Position numbers and translations under genes: made by a program. From NCBI RefSeq assembly GCF_036322625.1, contig NZ_AP027266.1, positions 2,545,001-2,609,000 of the forward strand: a stretch of DNA of 64,000 nucleotides, read 5' to 3'. Source of the DNA: Roseicyclus marinus (lineage in GTDB: Bacteria > Pseudomonadota > Alphaproteobacteria > Rhodobacterales > Rhodobacteraceae). The notes under the pieces were generated by a model. The model was given only the letters and a program-made list of their open reading frames with translations. It made no database searches and had not been told where the DNA came from. Shown here piece after piece: positions 26,594 to 37,409 of this stretch; the first letter of the stretch is position 1; every line of letters starts with the position of its first letter.

Positions 26594-26634
26594 TTTGCAA
26601 GGTCAGTGTGACGCTTTGCAAATCTTGGCGCAAG
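26594..26634. promoter_or_regulatory. Candidate PccR sites upstream of pccR
   Basis: TTTGCAAG (26594-26601) and TTTGCAAA (26615-26622), the latter followed after four bases by GGCGCAAG. They lie 17-57 bases before the pccR start, which fits autoregulation. The motif is that recalled for Rhodobacter PccR (paired TTTGCAAA with a 4-base gap). Confidence 0.65.
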
Positions 26635-26636
26635 CC

Positions 26637-27851
26637 TCAGCCCTGCACCTCGCGCTCGCGGCGGATGGTGTAGAGGATCGACAGGACGGCAAGGACCGAG
26701 GCGACGAGCATGATCCAGATCAGCGGATAGGCCCCGTTGCCGCCGGTGAGCATGATGCCCGCCAGCGCCGAAAGTGCAGCGCCGCCGCCCACCATGATCG
26801 CGCCGCCCAGACCGCTGGCCGTGCCCGCCAGATGTGGCCGCACCGACAGCATCCCCGAGGTGGCATTGGGCAGGACCATGCCGTTGCCCAGCCCCACGAA
26901 GGTCATGAACCCGAAAAAGACAAGTGCCGTCTTGAACCCCAGCAAGAACAGCAACAGCGAGGCGATCAGCCCGCCCGCCGAGATGATCGTTCCCCACAGG
27001 ATCATCGCGTTGATGCCCGCACGCACCGAAAACTTGCCCGATATCCAGTTGCCGAAGAAATACCCCAACGCTGGCGCACCGAAATAGAAACCGACGGCGG
27101 CAGGCGACAGGCCAAAGACCTCGGACCCGACATAGGGTGCCCCGCCGAGATAGGCAAAGAACGCCCCCGAGGCGAAAGCGGCGGCAAGGCAATAGCCCCA
27201 GAACCGGCGCGAGCGCAGAAGTTCCGGGTATTCGCGGACCTGCGCGCCAAAGCTGCTGGAGGTCGCGCGCGCCGTTTCCCCCAGATCACGCCACGTGAGC
27301 AGCAAGACCAAGAGCCCCAGCCCGAACAGCAGCCAGAAATTCGCCTGCCAGCCAAAGCTTTGATCGAGCACGCCCCCGATCGCGGGCCCGATCATCGGCA
27401 CCACGGCCATGCCCATGGTCACATAGCCGATCTGGCTGGCGGCCTGGTCGGCGGGATACATGTCGCGCACCACCGCCCGCCCCAGGACGAGGCCGACAAC
27501 GACCACCGCCTGGATCATGCGGAAAAAGAGAAAGACCTCGATATTGGGGGCGAAAAGGCAGCCGAGCGTAGCGATCAGGAAAACCCCCACCCCCCAGAGC
27601 AGGACGGGCCGCCGCCCGTAGCGATCCGAAATCGGGCCGATCAGGACCTGGAGCGCCGCATTCACCGCGAGATAGAGGGCGACGGACAGCTGCATCAGCC
27701 GGTAATCCGTCGCGAAATGCTCGGTCATCTGCGGCAGCGACGGCAGGAAGATGTTCATCGACAAGGCCCCGAGACCCGTCAGAACGATCAGCGTGAAGAT
27801 GTGGGGCGGGGTCGCGCGATCGAGAAACCGCACCGGAGAGATTGTTGCCAT
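26637..27851 (-). CDS. Bcr/CflA-family multidrug MFS transporter
   Basis: A 404-residue 12-helix antiporter. It shows the drug:H+ antiporter motifs: PSLPQMTEHFAT in TM1, GPISDRYGRRPVLLWG (motif A, loop 2-3) and RMIQAVVVVGLVLGRAVVRD in TM4. The second half is intact to REREVQ at the C-terminus. It exports hydrophobic drugs or metabolites, substrate unknown. It lies upstream of pccR on the same strand, with the PccR sites in the 59-base gap. Confidence 0.9.
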   Translation of the reverse strand: MATISPVRFLDRATPPHIFTLIVLTGLGALSMNIFLPSLPQMTEHFATDYRLMQLSVALYLAVNAALQVLIGPISDRYGRRPVLLWGVGVFLIATLGCLFAPNIEVFLFFRMIQAVVVVGLVLGRAVVRDMYPADQAASQIGYVTMGMAVVPMIGPAIGGVLDQSFGWQANFWLLFGLGLLVLLLTWRDLGETARATSSSFGAQVREYPELLRSRRFWGYCLAAAFASGAFFAYLGGAPYVGSEVFGLSPAAVGFYFGAPALGYFFGNWISGKFSVRAGINAMILWGTIISAGGLIASLLLFLLGFKTALVFFGFMTFVGLGNGMVLPNATSGMLSVRPHLAGTASGLGGAIMVGGGAALSALAGIMLTGGNGAYPLIWIMLVASVLAVLSILYTIRREREVQG

Positions 27852-27926
27852 GGCAACGGAATTAAGCCCAAGCGCGCCCCGGGTCCAGCCCGTGCGACGT
27901 GCGGGCCTGCACGGGCGGCTGTGCGC

Positions 27927-28280
27927 TCAGGTCCAGCGGTGGAACACGAAGAAGGCCCCCGCCGCGATCAGGGCAAAGCCCACAAGGTGGTTCCAGGCCA
28001 ACGGTTCGCGCAGGTAGACAACGGAAAAGATGCCGAAGACGGTCAGGGTGATGACCTCCTGGATCGTCTTGAGCTCGGCGGCGGAGAAATGGCCATGCCC
28101 GATCCGGTTGGCGGGCACCTGCAGAAGATATTCGAAAAAGGCGATGCCCCAGCTGATCAAGATCACCGCCAGAAGCGGCGCGGTCTTGAACTTCAGATGG
28201 CCGTACCAGGCAAAGGTCATGAAGATGTTGGACAGGATCAGAAGGCCGATGGTGGCGACGGGCACGGGGATCTGCGGCAT
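27927..28280 (-). CDS. DUF486 (DMT-like) small membrane protein
   Basis: A 117-residue four-helix membrane protein. The signature SNIFMTFAWYGHLKF near the N-terminus and ISWGIAFFEYLLQVPANRIGHGHFSAAELKTIQEVITL in the middle (read in parts) are diagnostic of DUF486, a family distantly related to small multidrug carriers. Function unknown. It is divergent from pccB. Confidence 0.92.
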   Translation of the reverse strand: MPQIPVPVATIGLLILSNIFMTFAWYGHLKFKTAPLLAVILISWGIAFFEYLLQVPANRIGHGHFSAAELKTIQEVITLTVFGIFSVVYLREPLAWNHLVGFALIAAGAFFVFHRWT

Positions 28281-28363
28281 GGCGGGTCTCGGGCTGGGGT
28301 GATGGGCGCATGTACTCCACCGCCGGGGTTGCGGCGAGGGGGAGCCGGGGGTGAATTCGCAGC

Positions 28364-28407
28364 TTTGCTAAATGATCCCGCGCACGGCAAACATATTTGC
28401 AAATATG
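28364..28407. promoter_or_regulatory. Candidate PccR operator upstream of pccB
   Basis: TTTGCTAAA (28364-28372), then ACGGCAAA-CATA-TTTGCAAA (28384-28403), exactly a degenerate half-site, a 4-base gap and a perfect half-site. The second lies within the perfect 16-base palindrome CATATTTGCAAATATG (28392-28407). It is 115-160 bases before the pccB start. Confidence 0.75.
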
Positions 28408-28521
28408 CGCATTCGGACTCGCCTGCGCGGCCCCTGCGGCCTTAGGGTCCGCGACAACCCGGCCCCGCCTGCGCTAAGGCTGATCACGACGAGGGGCCAG
28501 ACCAGCCGGAAGGGGAGACGG

Positions 28522-30054
28522 ATGAAGGACATCCTGCAAGAGCTCGAGCATCGCCGCAACGAAGCGCGGCTGGGTGGCGGCCAAAAACGGATCGATGCGC
28601 AGCACGCCAAGGGCAAGCTGACCGCGCGCGAGCGCATCGAGCTGCTGCTCGACGAAGGGTCCTTCGAAGAATACGACATGTTCGTCACCCATCGCTGCAC
28701 CGATTTCGGCATGGAGAAATCCAAGCCCCGCGGCGATGGCGTCGTGACCGGCTGGGGCACGATCAACGGCCGCATGGTCTACGTCTTTTCGCAAGATTTC
28801 ACCGTTCTGGGCGGGTCCGTGTCGGAAACCCATGCCGCCAAGATCTGCAAGATCATGGATATGGCGATGCAGAACGGCGCGCCCGTCATCGGCATCAACG
28901 ACTCGGGCGGCGCGCGCATCCAGGAAGGCGTGTCCTCCCTTGCCGCCTATGGCGAGGTGTTCCAGCGCAACATCGAAGCCTCGGGCGTGGTGCCGCAGAT
29001 CAGCATGATCATGGGCCCCTGCGCGGGCGGCGCGGTCTATTCGCCGGCCATGACCGACTTCATCTTCATGGTGAAGGACAGCTCCTACATGTTCGTGACC
29101 GGCCCCGATGTGGTCAAGACGGTGACCAACGAACAGGTCACCGCCGAAGAACTTGGGGGCGCCACCACCCATACCCGCAAGTCGAGCGTGGCCGATGCCG
29201 CCTTTGAAAACGATGTCGAGGCGCTGGCCGAAGTGCGGCGGCTGGTCGATTTCCTGCCGCTCTCGAACCGCGAAAAGCCGCCCGTGCGCCCCTTCTACGA
29301 CAGCCCGGACCGGATCGAGGAAAGCCTCGACACGCTGATCCCCGACAATCCCAACAAGCCCTACGACATGAAGGAACTGATCCTGAAGGTCGCGGACGAA
29401 GGGGATTTCTACGAGATCCAGGAAGACTTTGCCAAGAACATCATCACGGGCTTCATCCGGCTCGAGGGGCAGACGGTCGGCGTGGTCGCCAACCAGCCGA
29501 TGATGCTGGCGGGCGTTCTGGACATCGACAGCGCCCGCAAGGCCGCGCGCTTTGTCCGGTTCTGTGATTGCTTCGAGATCCCGCTCCTGACCTTTGTCGA
29601 TGTTCCGGGTTTCCTGCCCGGCACGGGCCAGGAATACAACGGCGTCATCAAGCACGGCGCGAAGCTGCTCTTTGCCTATGGCGAGGCGACGGTGCCCAAG
29701 GTGACCGTGATCACCCGCAAGGCCTATGGCGGGGCTTACGTGGTGATGTCGTCCAAACATCTGCGTGGCGACATCAACTATGCCTGGCCCACATCCGAGA
29801 TTGCCGTGATGGGGGCCAAGGGAGCGGTCGAGATCATCCATCGCGCCGATCTGGGTGATGCGGAAAAGACCGCGGCCCATACCAAGGAATACGAGGATCG
29901 CTTCGCCAATCCCTTCGTCGCGGCCGAGCGTGGCTTCATCGACGAGGTGATCCAGCCGCGCTCCACCCGCAAACGGGTCTGCCGGGCCTTTGCGCAGCTT
30001 CGGACCAAGCGCAAGCAGATGCCGTGGAAAAAGCACGACAACATTCCGCTGTAG
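28522..30054 (+). CDS. pccB: Propionyl-CoA carboxylase beta subunit
   Basis: The 510-residue carboxyltransferase subunit moves the carboxyl from biotin to propionyl-CoA, giving (S)-methylmalonyl-CoA. It starts [20 protein letters not shown], the usual family start, with AGGGGAG upstream. The two crotonase-fold halves carry [28 protein letters not shown] and [12 protein letters not shown] (first acyl-CoA site) and [29 protein letters not shown] with [13 protein letters not shown] (second). Regulated by PccR sites upstream. The stop codon TAG is the first three bases of a palindromic repeat. Confidence 0.98.
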   Translation: MKDILQELEHRRNEARLGGGQKRIDAQHAKGKLTARERIELLLDEGSFEEYDMFVTHRCTDFGMEKSKPRGDGVVTGWGTINGRMVYVFSQDFTVLGGSVSETHAAKICKIMDMAMQNGAPVIGINDSGGARIQEGVSSLAAYGEVFQRNIEASGVVPQISMIMGPCAGGAVYSPAMTDFIFMVKDSSYMFVTGPDVVKTVTNEQVTAEELGGATTHTRKSSVADAAFENDVEALAEVRRLVDFLPLSNREKPPVRPFYDSPDRIEESLDTLIPDNPNKPYDMKELILKVADEGDFYEIQEDFAKNIITGFIRLEGQTVGVVANQPMMLAGVLDIDSARKAARFVRFCDCFEIPLLTFVDVPGFLPGTGQEYNGVIKHGAKLLFAYGEATVPKVTVITRKAYGGAYVVMSSKHLRGDINYAWPTSEIAVMGAKGAVEIIHRADLGDAEKTAAHTKEYEDRFANPFVAAERGFIDEVIQPRSTRKRVCRAFAQLRTKRKQMPWKKHDNIPL

Positions 30055-30107
30055 GGTGGGCAATCTGCCCACCGCATCAGGAATGGTGGGCAAATTGCCC
30101 ACCCTAC
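30051..30107. repeat. TAGGGTG palindromic repeat at the end of pccB
   Basis: GTAGGGTGGGC...GCCCACC followed by GGTGGGC...GCCCACCCTAC, so the outer ends also pair. Its TAG (30052-30054) is the pccB stop. It fills nearly all of the gap to the RidA gene and could cut or stabilise the transcript. Confidence 0.85.
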
Positions 30108-30117
30108 GGAGCCATGC

Positions 30118-30528
30118 ATGACTGACCCCATCTTTCACATGATCACTGGTGGCCCCCGCCCCGTCGCGCCGTTTTCGCATGCGGTCGAGGCGGATGGCTG
30201 GGTTCTTTTGACAGGCCAGATGCCGACCGATCCCACAGCCCCCGATGCGCCCCTGCCCGACGGCGTGGTGGCGCAGACGCGGGCCGTGATGCGCAACCTC
30301 GAAATCGTGCTGAAGGGCGTGGGGCTCGACCTGTCCCACGTGGTGCAGATGCGGGCCTATCTGACGGAATTCGAACGCGATTACGCGGCCTTCAACGAGA
30401 CCTACCAAAGCTTTTTCCCCGCCGACCGCCGTCCGGCGCGGACCACGGTGGGTGTGACGGCGCTCGCCGTCGGTGCCTTGGTCGAGATCGATTGCGTGGC
30501 GCGCAGACCCGCCGGGGCGGCCCCGTGA
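30118..30528 (+). CDS. RidA-family enamine/imine deaminase
   Basis: A 136-residue trimeric chorismate-mutase-like fold protein. PVAPFSHAVEADGWVLLTGQMPTDP resembles the RidA opening, and the end ARTTVGVTALAVGALVEIDCVA carries the conserved region in which true RidA has an Arg (R in PARTTVGV) that holds the substrate carboxylate. It would hydrolyse reactive 2-aminoacrylate-type enamines. An ATG four bases earlier (30114) stops at once, so 30118 is the start. The next gene begins at its stop codon. Confidence 0.9.
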   Translation: MTDPIFHMITGGPRPVAPFSHAVEADGWVLLTGQMPTDPTAPDAPLPDGVVAQTRAVMRNLEIVLKGVGLDLSHVVQMRAYLTEFERDYAAFNETYQSFFPADRRPARTTVGVTALAVGALVEIDCVARRPAGAAP

Positions 30529-30938
30529 TGTTGCCCGCCCTCGGCCTTGTCGGCGCCTTGGCGCTTGGCCCCACGGCCGCGCTGGCCGATCCCTGGCCCG
30601 TGGGCGAGGTCGTGACCCCGTCAGGCATGACCGTGGCGCTGGAGGCCGTGGTGTTCGAGGAAAACCCGTGGTCGGGCGAAAGCCTGGCCGTGGTGCGCCT
30701 GATCGCACCGCAGCTTGCGCAGGCATTGACCGACCCTTTCGCGTTGCGCGCCGACATGGATTGGGCCTGCGCGACATGGGGGCTGCCTGCTGCGGCAAGC
30801 GTTTCTTCGGCGCCCGATATCGTGGTGGTCGAGATGATGGCGGCCCCTGTCGCGCGCGGCACGCCGGACCCGGCGATCCTGCAGGTTTTCGAACAATACC
30901 GGCTTCTTGGGGCCGACTGTATCTGGGAGCTTTTCTGA
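30528..30938 (+). CDS. Exported hypothetical protein (probably DUF6497)
   Basis: A 136-residue protein with a signal peptide (MLPALGLVGALALGPTAALA, cut near residue 20). The mature part (PSGMTVALEAVVFEENPWSGESLAVVRLIAP...DWACATWGLP...PDIVVVEMMAAPVARGTPDP) matches a small family seen near pcc genes in Rhodobacteraceae, which I believe is DUF6497. Two cysteines (in DWACATW and ADCIWEL) may form a disulfide. ATG overlaps the RidA stop by one base (TGATG). Function unknown. Confidence 0.75.
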   Translation: MLPALGLVGALALGPTAALADPWPVGEVVTPSGMTVALEAVVFEENPWSGESLAVVRLIAPQLAQALTDPFALRADMDWACATWGLPAAASVSSAPDIVVVEMMAAPVARGTPDPAILQVFEQYRLLGADCIWELF

Positions 30939-31140
30939 TGTTTCCACAATATCTTGCGGAACGATCCTCAAGCCCCCGGCGGTTTGATGCAACCCGGCCA
31001 CAACGCCGCGCGGCTTGTGGAAAACCCTGTGGAGAAAGTGCAGAGCGGGGTATCTTTGGTGCCAGTCGGAACTTTTCGGCTGCACCTCTGGCCGCCTCCG
31101 CCCCGCTGACGGATGCGGCCCAATACGAAAGGAGAGCGGG

Positions 31141-31287
31141 ATGGCACGTATCATCCAAGCTCTTCTTGCCCTGGGCCTTGTGGCAGGCGTCGCAGCTTGC
31201 GCCGCTCCGGCGCCCGAGCAGGAAGAGATCATCTTCATCGAACCCGCACCGATCACCCAAGACACGGTGTCGAACAAGTATCGCTGA
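31141..31287 (+). CDS. Small lipoprotein
   Basis: A 48-residue predicted lipoprotein: MARIIQALLALGLVAGVAAC gives a signal peptide with lipobox VAAC, leaving about 29 residues rich in Glu/Pro (APAPEQEEIIFIEPAPITQD). AAAGGAGAG precedes the ATG. Function unknown; the gene order pccB - small lipoproteins - pccA suggests a conserved Rhodobacterales insert. The 200 bases upstream hold no other gene I can support. Confidence 0.75.
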   Translation: MARIIQALLALGLVAGVAACAAPAPEQEEIIFIEPAPITQDTVSNKYR

Positions 31288-31353
31288 AGGCCAAGAACCC
31301 GGGCGGGCGGCACCGCCTGCCCGGACCGCGCCCCATCAGGCGGGGGCGCAGGC

Positions 31354-31728
31354 ATGATCAAGCATCGTGGCTTTCCGGGCCGTTTCCCCGGCACCGATTA
31401 CCAGTTCACCATCCGCCGTGCGAACAAGGACGGCGCGACCAAGCTGATCGCCCGCCAACGCTATCCCGACCGCAAACCCGCAGACCGTCGCGCCGATGCC
31501 GCCTTCATGGAGGCGCTGTGGCTCTTTTTCGGTGACCAGCCGTTCGAGCGCGGCAATCTCGATGCGGGGCGGCTGTCGTGGCTCTTTGGCCGCGAGGTGA
31601 TCCCCGCCGAAGACCCGTTCGATCCCGAAAGCTACGAGGCGCTCTTGATGATCGACGAGCCACGCGCGCGCGCCTCTTTCCCGGAGGCCTTCGAAGGCGA
31701 CGGTTTCTGGGAGGATGGCTCGGCATGA
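31354..31728 (+). CDS. Hypothetical protein
   Basis: A 124-residue soluble protein I do not recognise. It starts MIKHRGFPGRFPGTDYQFTI, is rich in charged residues, and has no signal peptide or membrane segment. The codon use matches its neighbours (high third-position GC), which supports a real gene. A hairpin CGAAAACCGGC / GCCGGTTTTCG lies 56 bases after its stop (31784-31813) and may end its transcript. Confidence 0.7.
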   Translation: MIKHRGFPGRFPGTDYQFTIRRANKDGATKLIARQRYPDRKPADRRADAAFMEALWLFFGDQPFERGNLDAGRLSWLFGREVIPAEDPFDPESYEALLMIDEPRARASFPEAFEGDGFWEDGSA

Positions 31729-32029
31729 TCTTGCCAGCGGGATACGGGGTTGCGCGGTTTCGCGCGCATGGCGGCCAAGGGCCCGAAAACCGGCTTTCGC
31801 AGGCCGGTTTTCGTGGCATCGTCGTCGTGTCGGCCCCTGTCCCCAATTCCATGGCGGTCGACGACGACAAGACGTGTTACCCTTCCCCTTCGATGCGGTC
31901 GGCCAGCCTGCTGCGCCGACCGCCTTTTTCCGGCAGGCAGATCGGGGGCAGGCCGGGCCCCGCTATCTCACCGCGCAATTTGGACCTATCCTGCGCGGCA
32001 CGAGGCAATTCGACAGGAGCTGACGCAGA
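31729..32029. other. Gap with a palindrome, no supported gene
   Basis: An 11-bp perfect stem with an 8-base loop is at 31784-31813. An open frame runs through the gap but has no family features or ribosome site. A ribosome site GACAGGAG (about 32012-32019) for the next lipoprotein lies at the end. Confidence 0.4.
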
Positions 32030-32239
32030 ATGCGCGCCATCAAGAAGACCTATATTCCCGCAACCCTCTTTGCCGCGGCGCTTGCGCTGTCGGGCTGTGT
32101 CACATCGGATCTCGAACGCGCCGGAATCGGTGCGGCGGCCGGTGGGCTTACCGCCGCAGCCTTTGACGGCAGCATCGGCACCGGCATCATCCTCGGCGCG
32201 GCCGGTGGCGCGCTGTGCGACGACGCCGGTCTTTGCTGA
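32030..32239 (+). CDS. Small lipoprotein with glycine-zipper segment
   Basis: A 69-residue predicted lipoprotein: MRAIKKTYIPATLFAAALAL then lipobox LSGC, followed by VTSDLERAGIGAAAGGLTAA and GIILGAAGGALCDDAGLC, a glycine-zipper type segment. Interestingly the CVTSDL start of the mature part is the same as in the NlpD-like lipoprotein at 19816. Two further Cys near the end may pair. Function unknown. A strong terminator follows. Confidence 0.82.
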   Translation: MRAIKKTYIPATLFAAALALSGCVTSDLERAGIGAAAGGLTAAAFDGSIGTGIILGAAGGALCDDAGLC

Positions 32240-32288
32240 AAGCCTGAACCAACGGGCCTTCGGGCCGATCCATGACATCACGACACAA

Positions 32289-32325
32289 GGCCACCGGGGC
32301 GAAAGACCCCCGGTGGCCTTCTTTG
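32289..32325 (+). terminator. Strong terminator between lipoprotein gene and pccA
   Basis: Perfect 11-bp stem GGCCACCGGGG / CCCCGGTGGCC with an 8-base loop, then TTCTTTG. It separates the lipoprotein transcript from pccA, which therefore needs its own promoter or read-through. Confidence 0.88.
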
Positions 32326-32368
32326 CGTCAGAACGGGGCAAAAGCCCCGCAAGGAAGGGACAGTGACC

Positions 32369-34414
<2,046 letters not shown>

Positions 34415-34459
34415 CGCCGTGACCAAGCGCCTGCCGCATATCGACGATGGGATGGGGTC

Positions 34460-34939
34460 TTATTGCCCCATCCGCAGCTCTTCTTGCCGGAACGAGAAAT
34501 TGTCGATGCCCCGAATGATCTCGCGCACGTCGCGGGGGCTGGGGCGGCGGAAGCCGACGGCACCGTCCTTTTGCATGACCACGATGGAAAAGCCGCGCGG
34601 GCGCAATTCCGTGCGGATCGCCGAGCGCGCCGACGGGTCGGTATCCACCAGGATGACGACATCGCGCTCCAGCAAGGGGGCCGGACGCGCGGCAAGCAAG
34701 GCCAGTTGTTCGGCGACGCGCGGGTCGTTGGGGCTGTCGGCAAAGATGATGATGGGCCGCGCCACCCACTGGAATTCCTCGAGCGTGAGCAGCGTCGCGT
34801 CGCGGGCTTCCAACGGGCCAATGGCGTCCATCCCGGTCTCGCCCGTCTCGGCGGCCGCGATCGTGTCATTGGCGGTCTGGGCGGGGGTCTGGCCCGCGAT
34901 GGTCAGAGATGCCGCAAGGGCAAGAAAGATCGGTCGCAT
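34460..34939 (-). CDS. Exported DUF4174-domain protein
   Basis: A 159-residue protein with a signal peptide (MRPIFLALAASLTIAGQTPAQ, cut near residue 21). The DUF4174 core follows (LTLEEFQWVARPIIIFADSPNDPRV...LLERDVVILVDTDP...RPRGFSIVVMQKDGAVGFRRPSPRDVREI), a thioredoxin-like fold without a CxxC pair. Function unknown. It is antisense in orientation to the pcc genes around it and ends 46 bases after pccA; a GATGGGG / CCCCATC hairpin at its C-terminal end may serve pccA. Confidence 0.88.
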   Translation of the reverse strand: MRPIFLALAASLTIAGQTPAQTANDTIAAAETGETGMDAIGPLEARDATLLTLEEFQWVARPIIIFADSPNDPRVAEQLALLAARPAPLLERDVVILVDTDPSARSAIRTELRPRGFSIVVMQKDGAVGFRRPSPRDVREIIRGIDNFSFRQEELRMGQ

Positions 34940-35131
34940 TCATCCTCCGTTCCCATCGGATATAGGCACTCGCCCCGGGAAAGCGAAGGATTTCGGACAG
35001 ATGCGACCAGCGCTGCCGCAAGGGCATGACAATAGCACGAAGGGCCGTCCGCGACAGCGACCGGACCAGCCCGACACCGGCAGCCGGGGCGTGCCCCCTG
35101 CGCCTGACAGGACAGAAAAGAGGATCGACCG

Positions 35132-37267
35132 ATGACGGACAGCAATCTTGACGCTTGGCGCAGCCTGGCCGCAGCGGAGCTGCGCGGCAAAGACCCCGAG
35201 GGCCTGAGCTGGGACACGCTGGAAGGCATAAGGGTCAAGCCGCTTTACACCGAGGCCGACACCGAAGGTTTGGCGCATATGGGCAGCCTGCCCGGCTTTG
35301 CGCCCTTCACGCGCGGGGTGAAGGCCACGATGTATGCAGGCCGCCCCTGGACGATCCGGCAATATGCCGGCTTCTCGACCGCCGAGGAATCGAATGCCTT
35401 CTACCGCAAGGCGCTGGCGGCAGGTCAACAGGGCGTGTCGGTCGCCTTTGATCTGGCCACCCACCGCGGCTATGACAGCGATCACCCGAGGGTCGAGGGC
35501 GACGTGGGCAAGGCCGGTGTCGCCATCGACAGCGTCGAGGACATGAAGATCCTGTTCGACGGCATCCCGCTGGACAAGGTGTCGGTGTCCATGACCATGA
35601 ATGGCGCGGTCATCCCGATCCTCGCCAATTTCATCGTCACGGGCGAAGAACAGGGTCATGACCGCCGCGTGCTGTCGGGGACCATCCAGAACGACATCCT
35701 CAAGGAGTTCATGGTCCGCAACACCTATATCTACCCGCCCGAGCCGAGCATGCGGATCATTTCCGACATCATCGCCTATACCTCGGACAACATGCCGAAA
35801 TTCAACTCGATCTCGATCTCCGGCTACCACATGCAGGAGGCGGGGGCGAACCTGGTGCAGGAGCTGGCCTATACGCTGGCCGACGGGCGCGAATATGTCC
35901 GCGCGGCGGTGGCCGCCGGCATGGACGTGGACAAATTCGCGGGGCGTCTGTCGTTCTTTTTCGCCATCGGCATGAATTTCTTCATGGAAATCGCCAAGCT
36001 GCGCGCGGCCCGCACGCTGTGGCACCGGGTGATGACGGAGTTCGGCGCGCAGGATGAACGCTCCAAGATGCTGCGCACCCATTGCCAGACCTCGGGCGTG
36101 TCCTTGCAGGAACAAGACCCCTACAACAACGTGATCCGCACCGCCTACGAGGCGATGAGCGCGGTTCTGGGCGGCACGCAATCGCTGCACACCAACGCGC
36201 TGGACGAAGCCATCGCGCTGCCGACCGAGTTTTCGGCCAGGATCGCGCGCAACACCCAGCTGATCTTGCAGGAAGAAACCGGTGTGACGCGCGTCGTCGA
36301 TCCGCTGGCGGGCTCCTATTACGTCGAGGCGCTGACCGGCGACCTGATCGAACAGGCCTGGGCGCTGATGCAGGAAGTCGAGGAGATGGGCGGCATGACC
36401 AAGGCGGTCGCCACCGGCATGCCCAAGCTGCGCATCGAGGAATCCGCCGCCCGCCGTCAGGCCATGATCGACCGCGGCGAAGAGGTGATCGTCGGCGTGA
36501 ACAAGTACCGCAAGGAGGTCGAGGATCCGATCGACATCCTCGACATCGACAACATGAAGGTGCGCGACAACCAGATCGCCCGGCTCGAGCGCGTGCGCGC
36601 GGGCCGCGACGAGGCCGCCTGCCAAAGCGCGCTGACCGAACTGGAACGGCGCGCCAAAGAGGGTGGCAACCTGCTCGAGGCCGCGGTCGAAGCCGCGCGT
36701 GCGCGGGCCAGCGTGGGGGAAATCAGCATGGCGATGGAAAAGGTGTTCGGCCGCCACCGGGCCGAGGTCAAGACGCTCGCCGGTGTCTATGGCGCGGCCT
36801 ATGACGGCGATGCGGGCTTTGCCGCGATCCAGGCCGACGTGGAAAAATTCGCCGAGGAAGAGGGCCGCCGCCCCCGGATGCTCGTGGTCAAGATGGGCCA
36901 GGACGGCCATGACCGGGGCGCCAAGGTCATCGCCACGGCCTTTGCCGATATCGGCTTTGACGTGGATGTGGGCCCCTTGTTCCAGACGCCCGAGGAAGCG
37001 GCGCAGGATGCCATCGACAACGATGTCCACGTCATCGGCATCTCGTCGCAGGCCGCAGGCCACAAGACACTGGCCCCCAAGCTGATCGAGACGCTCAAGG
37101 CGCAGGGGGCGGGTGATATCCTTGTGATCTGTGGCGGCGTGATCCCGCAGCAGGATTACGACTTCCTCAAGGCGGCAGGGGTCAAGGCGATCTTTGGCCC
37201 CGGCACGAACATCCCCGATGCGGCCAAGGATATCCTGTCACTGATCCGCGCAGCACGCGCGGCCTGA
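35132..37267 (+). CDS. scpA: Methylmalonyl-CoA mutase
   Basis: A 711-residue adenosylcobalamin enzyme that rearranges (R)-methylmalonyl-CoA to succinyl-CoA. The TIM-barrel part carries [21 protein letters not shown] (substrate site) and [17 protein letters not shown]. The C-terminal cobalamin domain has DGHDRG (591-596), with His593 as the lower ligand of cobalt. It is the single-chain type. No epimerase or MeaB chaperone is near. The AGAGGA ribosome site is 8 bases before ATG. It completes the propionyl-CoA route with pccA and pccB. Confidence 0.98.
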   Translation: MTDSNLDAWRSLAAAELRGKDPEGLSWDTLEGIRVKPLYTEADTEGLAHMGSLPGFAPFTRGVKATMYAGRPWTIRQYAGFSTAEESNAFYRKALAAGQQGVSVAFDLATHRGYDSDHPRVEGDVGKAGVAIDSVEDMKILFDGIPLDKVSVSMTMNGAVIPILANFIVTGEEQGHDRRVLSGTIQNDILKEFMVRNTYIYPPEPSMRIISDIIAYTSDNMPKFNSISISGYHMQEAGANLVQELAYTLADGREYVRAAVAAGMDVDKFAGRLSFFFAIGMNFFMEIAKLRAARTLWHRVMTEFGAQDERSKMLRTHCQTSGVSLQEQDPYNNVIRTAYEAMSAVLGGTQSLHTNALDEAIALPTEFSARIARNTQLILQEETGVTRVVDPLAGSYYVEALTGDLIEQAWALMQEVEEMGGMTKAVATGMPKLRIEESAARRQAMIDRGEEVIVGVNKYRKEVEDPIDILDIDNMKVRDNQIARLERVRAGRDEAACQSALTELERRAKEGGNLLEAAVEAARARASVGEISMAMEKVFGRHRAEVKTLAGVYGAAYDGDAGFAAIQADVEKFAEEEGRRPRMLVVKMGQDGHDRGAKVIATAFADIGFDVDVGPLFQTPEEAAQDAIDNDVHVIGISSQAAGHKTLAPKLIETLKAQGAGDILVICGGVIPQQDYDFLKAAGVKAIFGPGTNIPDAAKDILSLIRAARAA

Positions 37268-37272
37268 GGGGC

Positions 37273-37337
37273 GAAAAACTGCAGGTTTTCGGTCGGGAAA
37301 ACCGCAGTTTTCCCGACCGGAAAACACGCGTTTTCCG
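37273..37337. repeat. Three GGAAAAC...GTTTTCC palindromes after the mutase gene
   Basis: GAAAA-N8-TTTTC at 37273-37290; GGTCGGGAAAAC / GTTTTCCCGACC with a CGCA loop at 37291-37318 (12-bp perfect stem); GGAAAAC-ACGC-GTTTTCC at 37319-37336. The middle one is a good terminator candidate despite lacking a T-run. Confidence 0.82.
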
Positions 37338-37409
37338 CACCCTGCCGAACGGCACCCCTTGCCCGGTGGCCCAGCGTGACGCATCTAGGGGCCAGTAACA
37401 GGAGAGCGC

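Noticed and set aside
28474-31260. Very long minus-strand open frame across pccB (and similar ones at 2383-4479, 31877-34426, 34940-37063 and 53675-55915)
   Set aside because: They are antisense or out-of-frame to well-identified genes; long stop-free frames are expected in DNA with very high third-position GC, and the translations show no domains.
31715-32023. Small gene in the gap after the hypothetical protein
   Set aside because: An open frame exists and its end looks protein-like, but there is no ribosome site, no good start and it contains a hairpin.
34940-35131. Cobalamin riboswitch before the methylmalonyl-CoA mutase gene
   Set aside because: No B12-box-like GCCACTG and no long structured leader can be seen.
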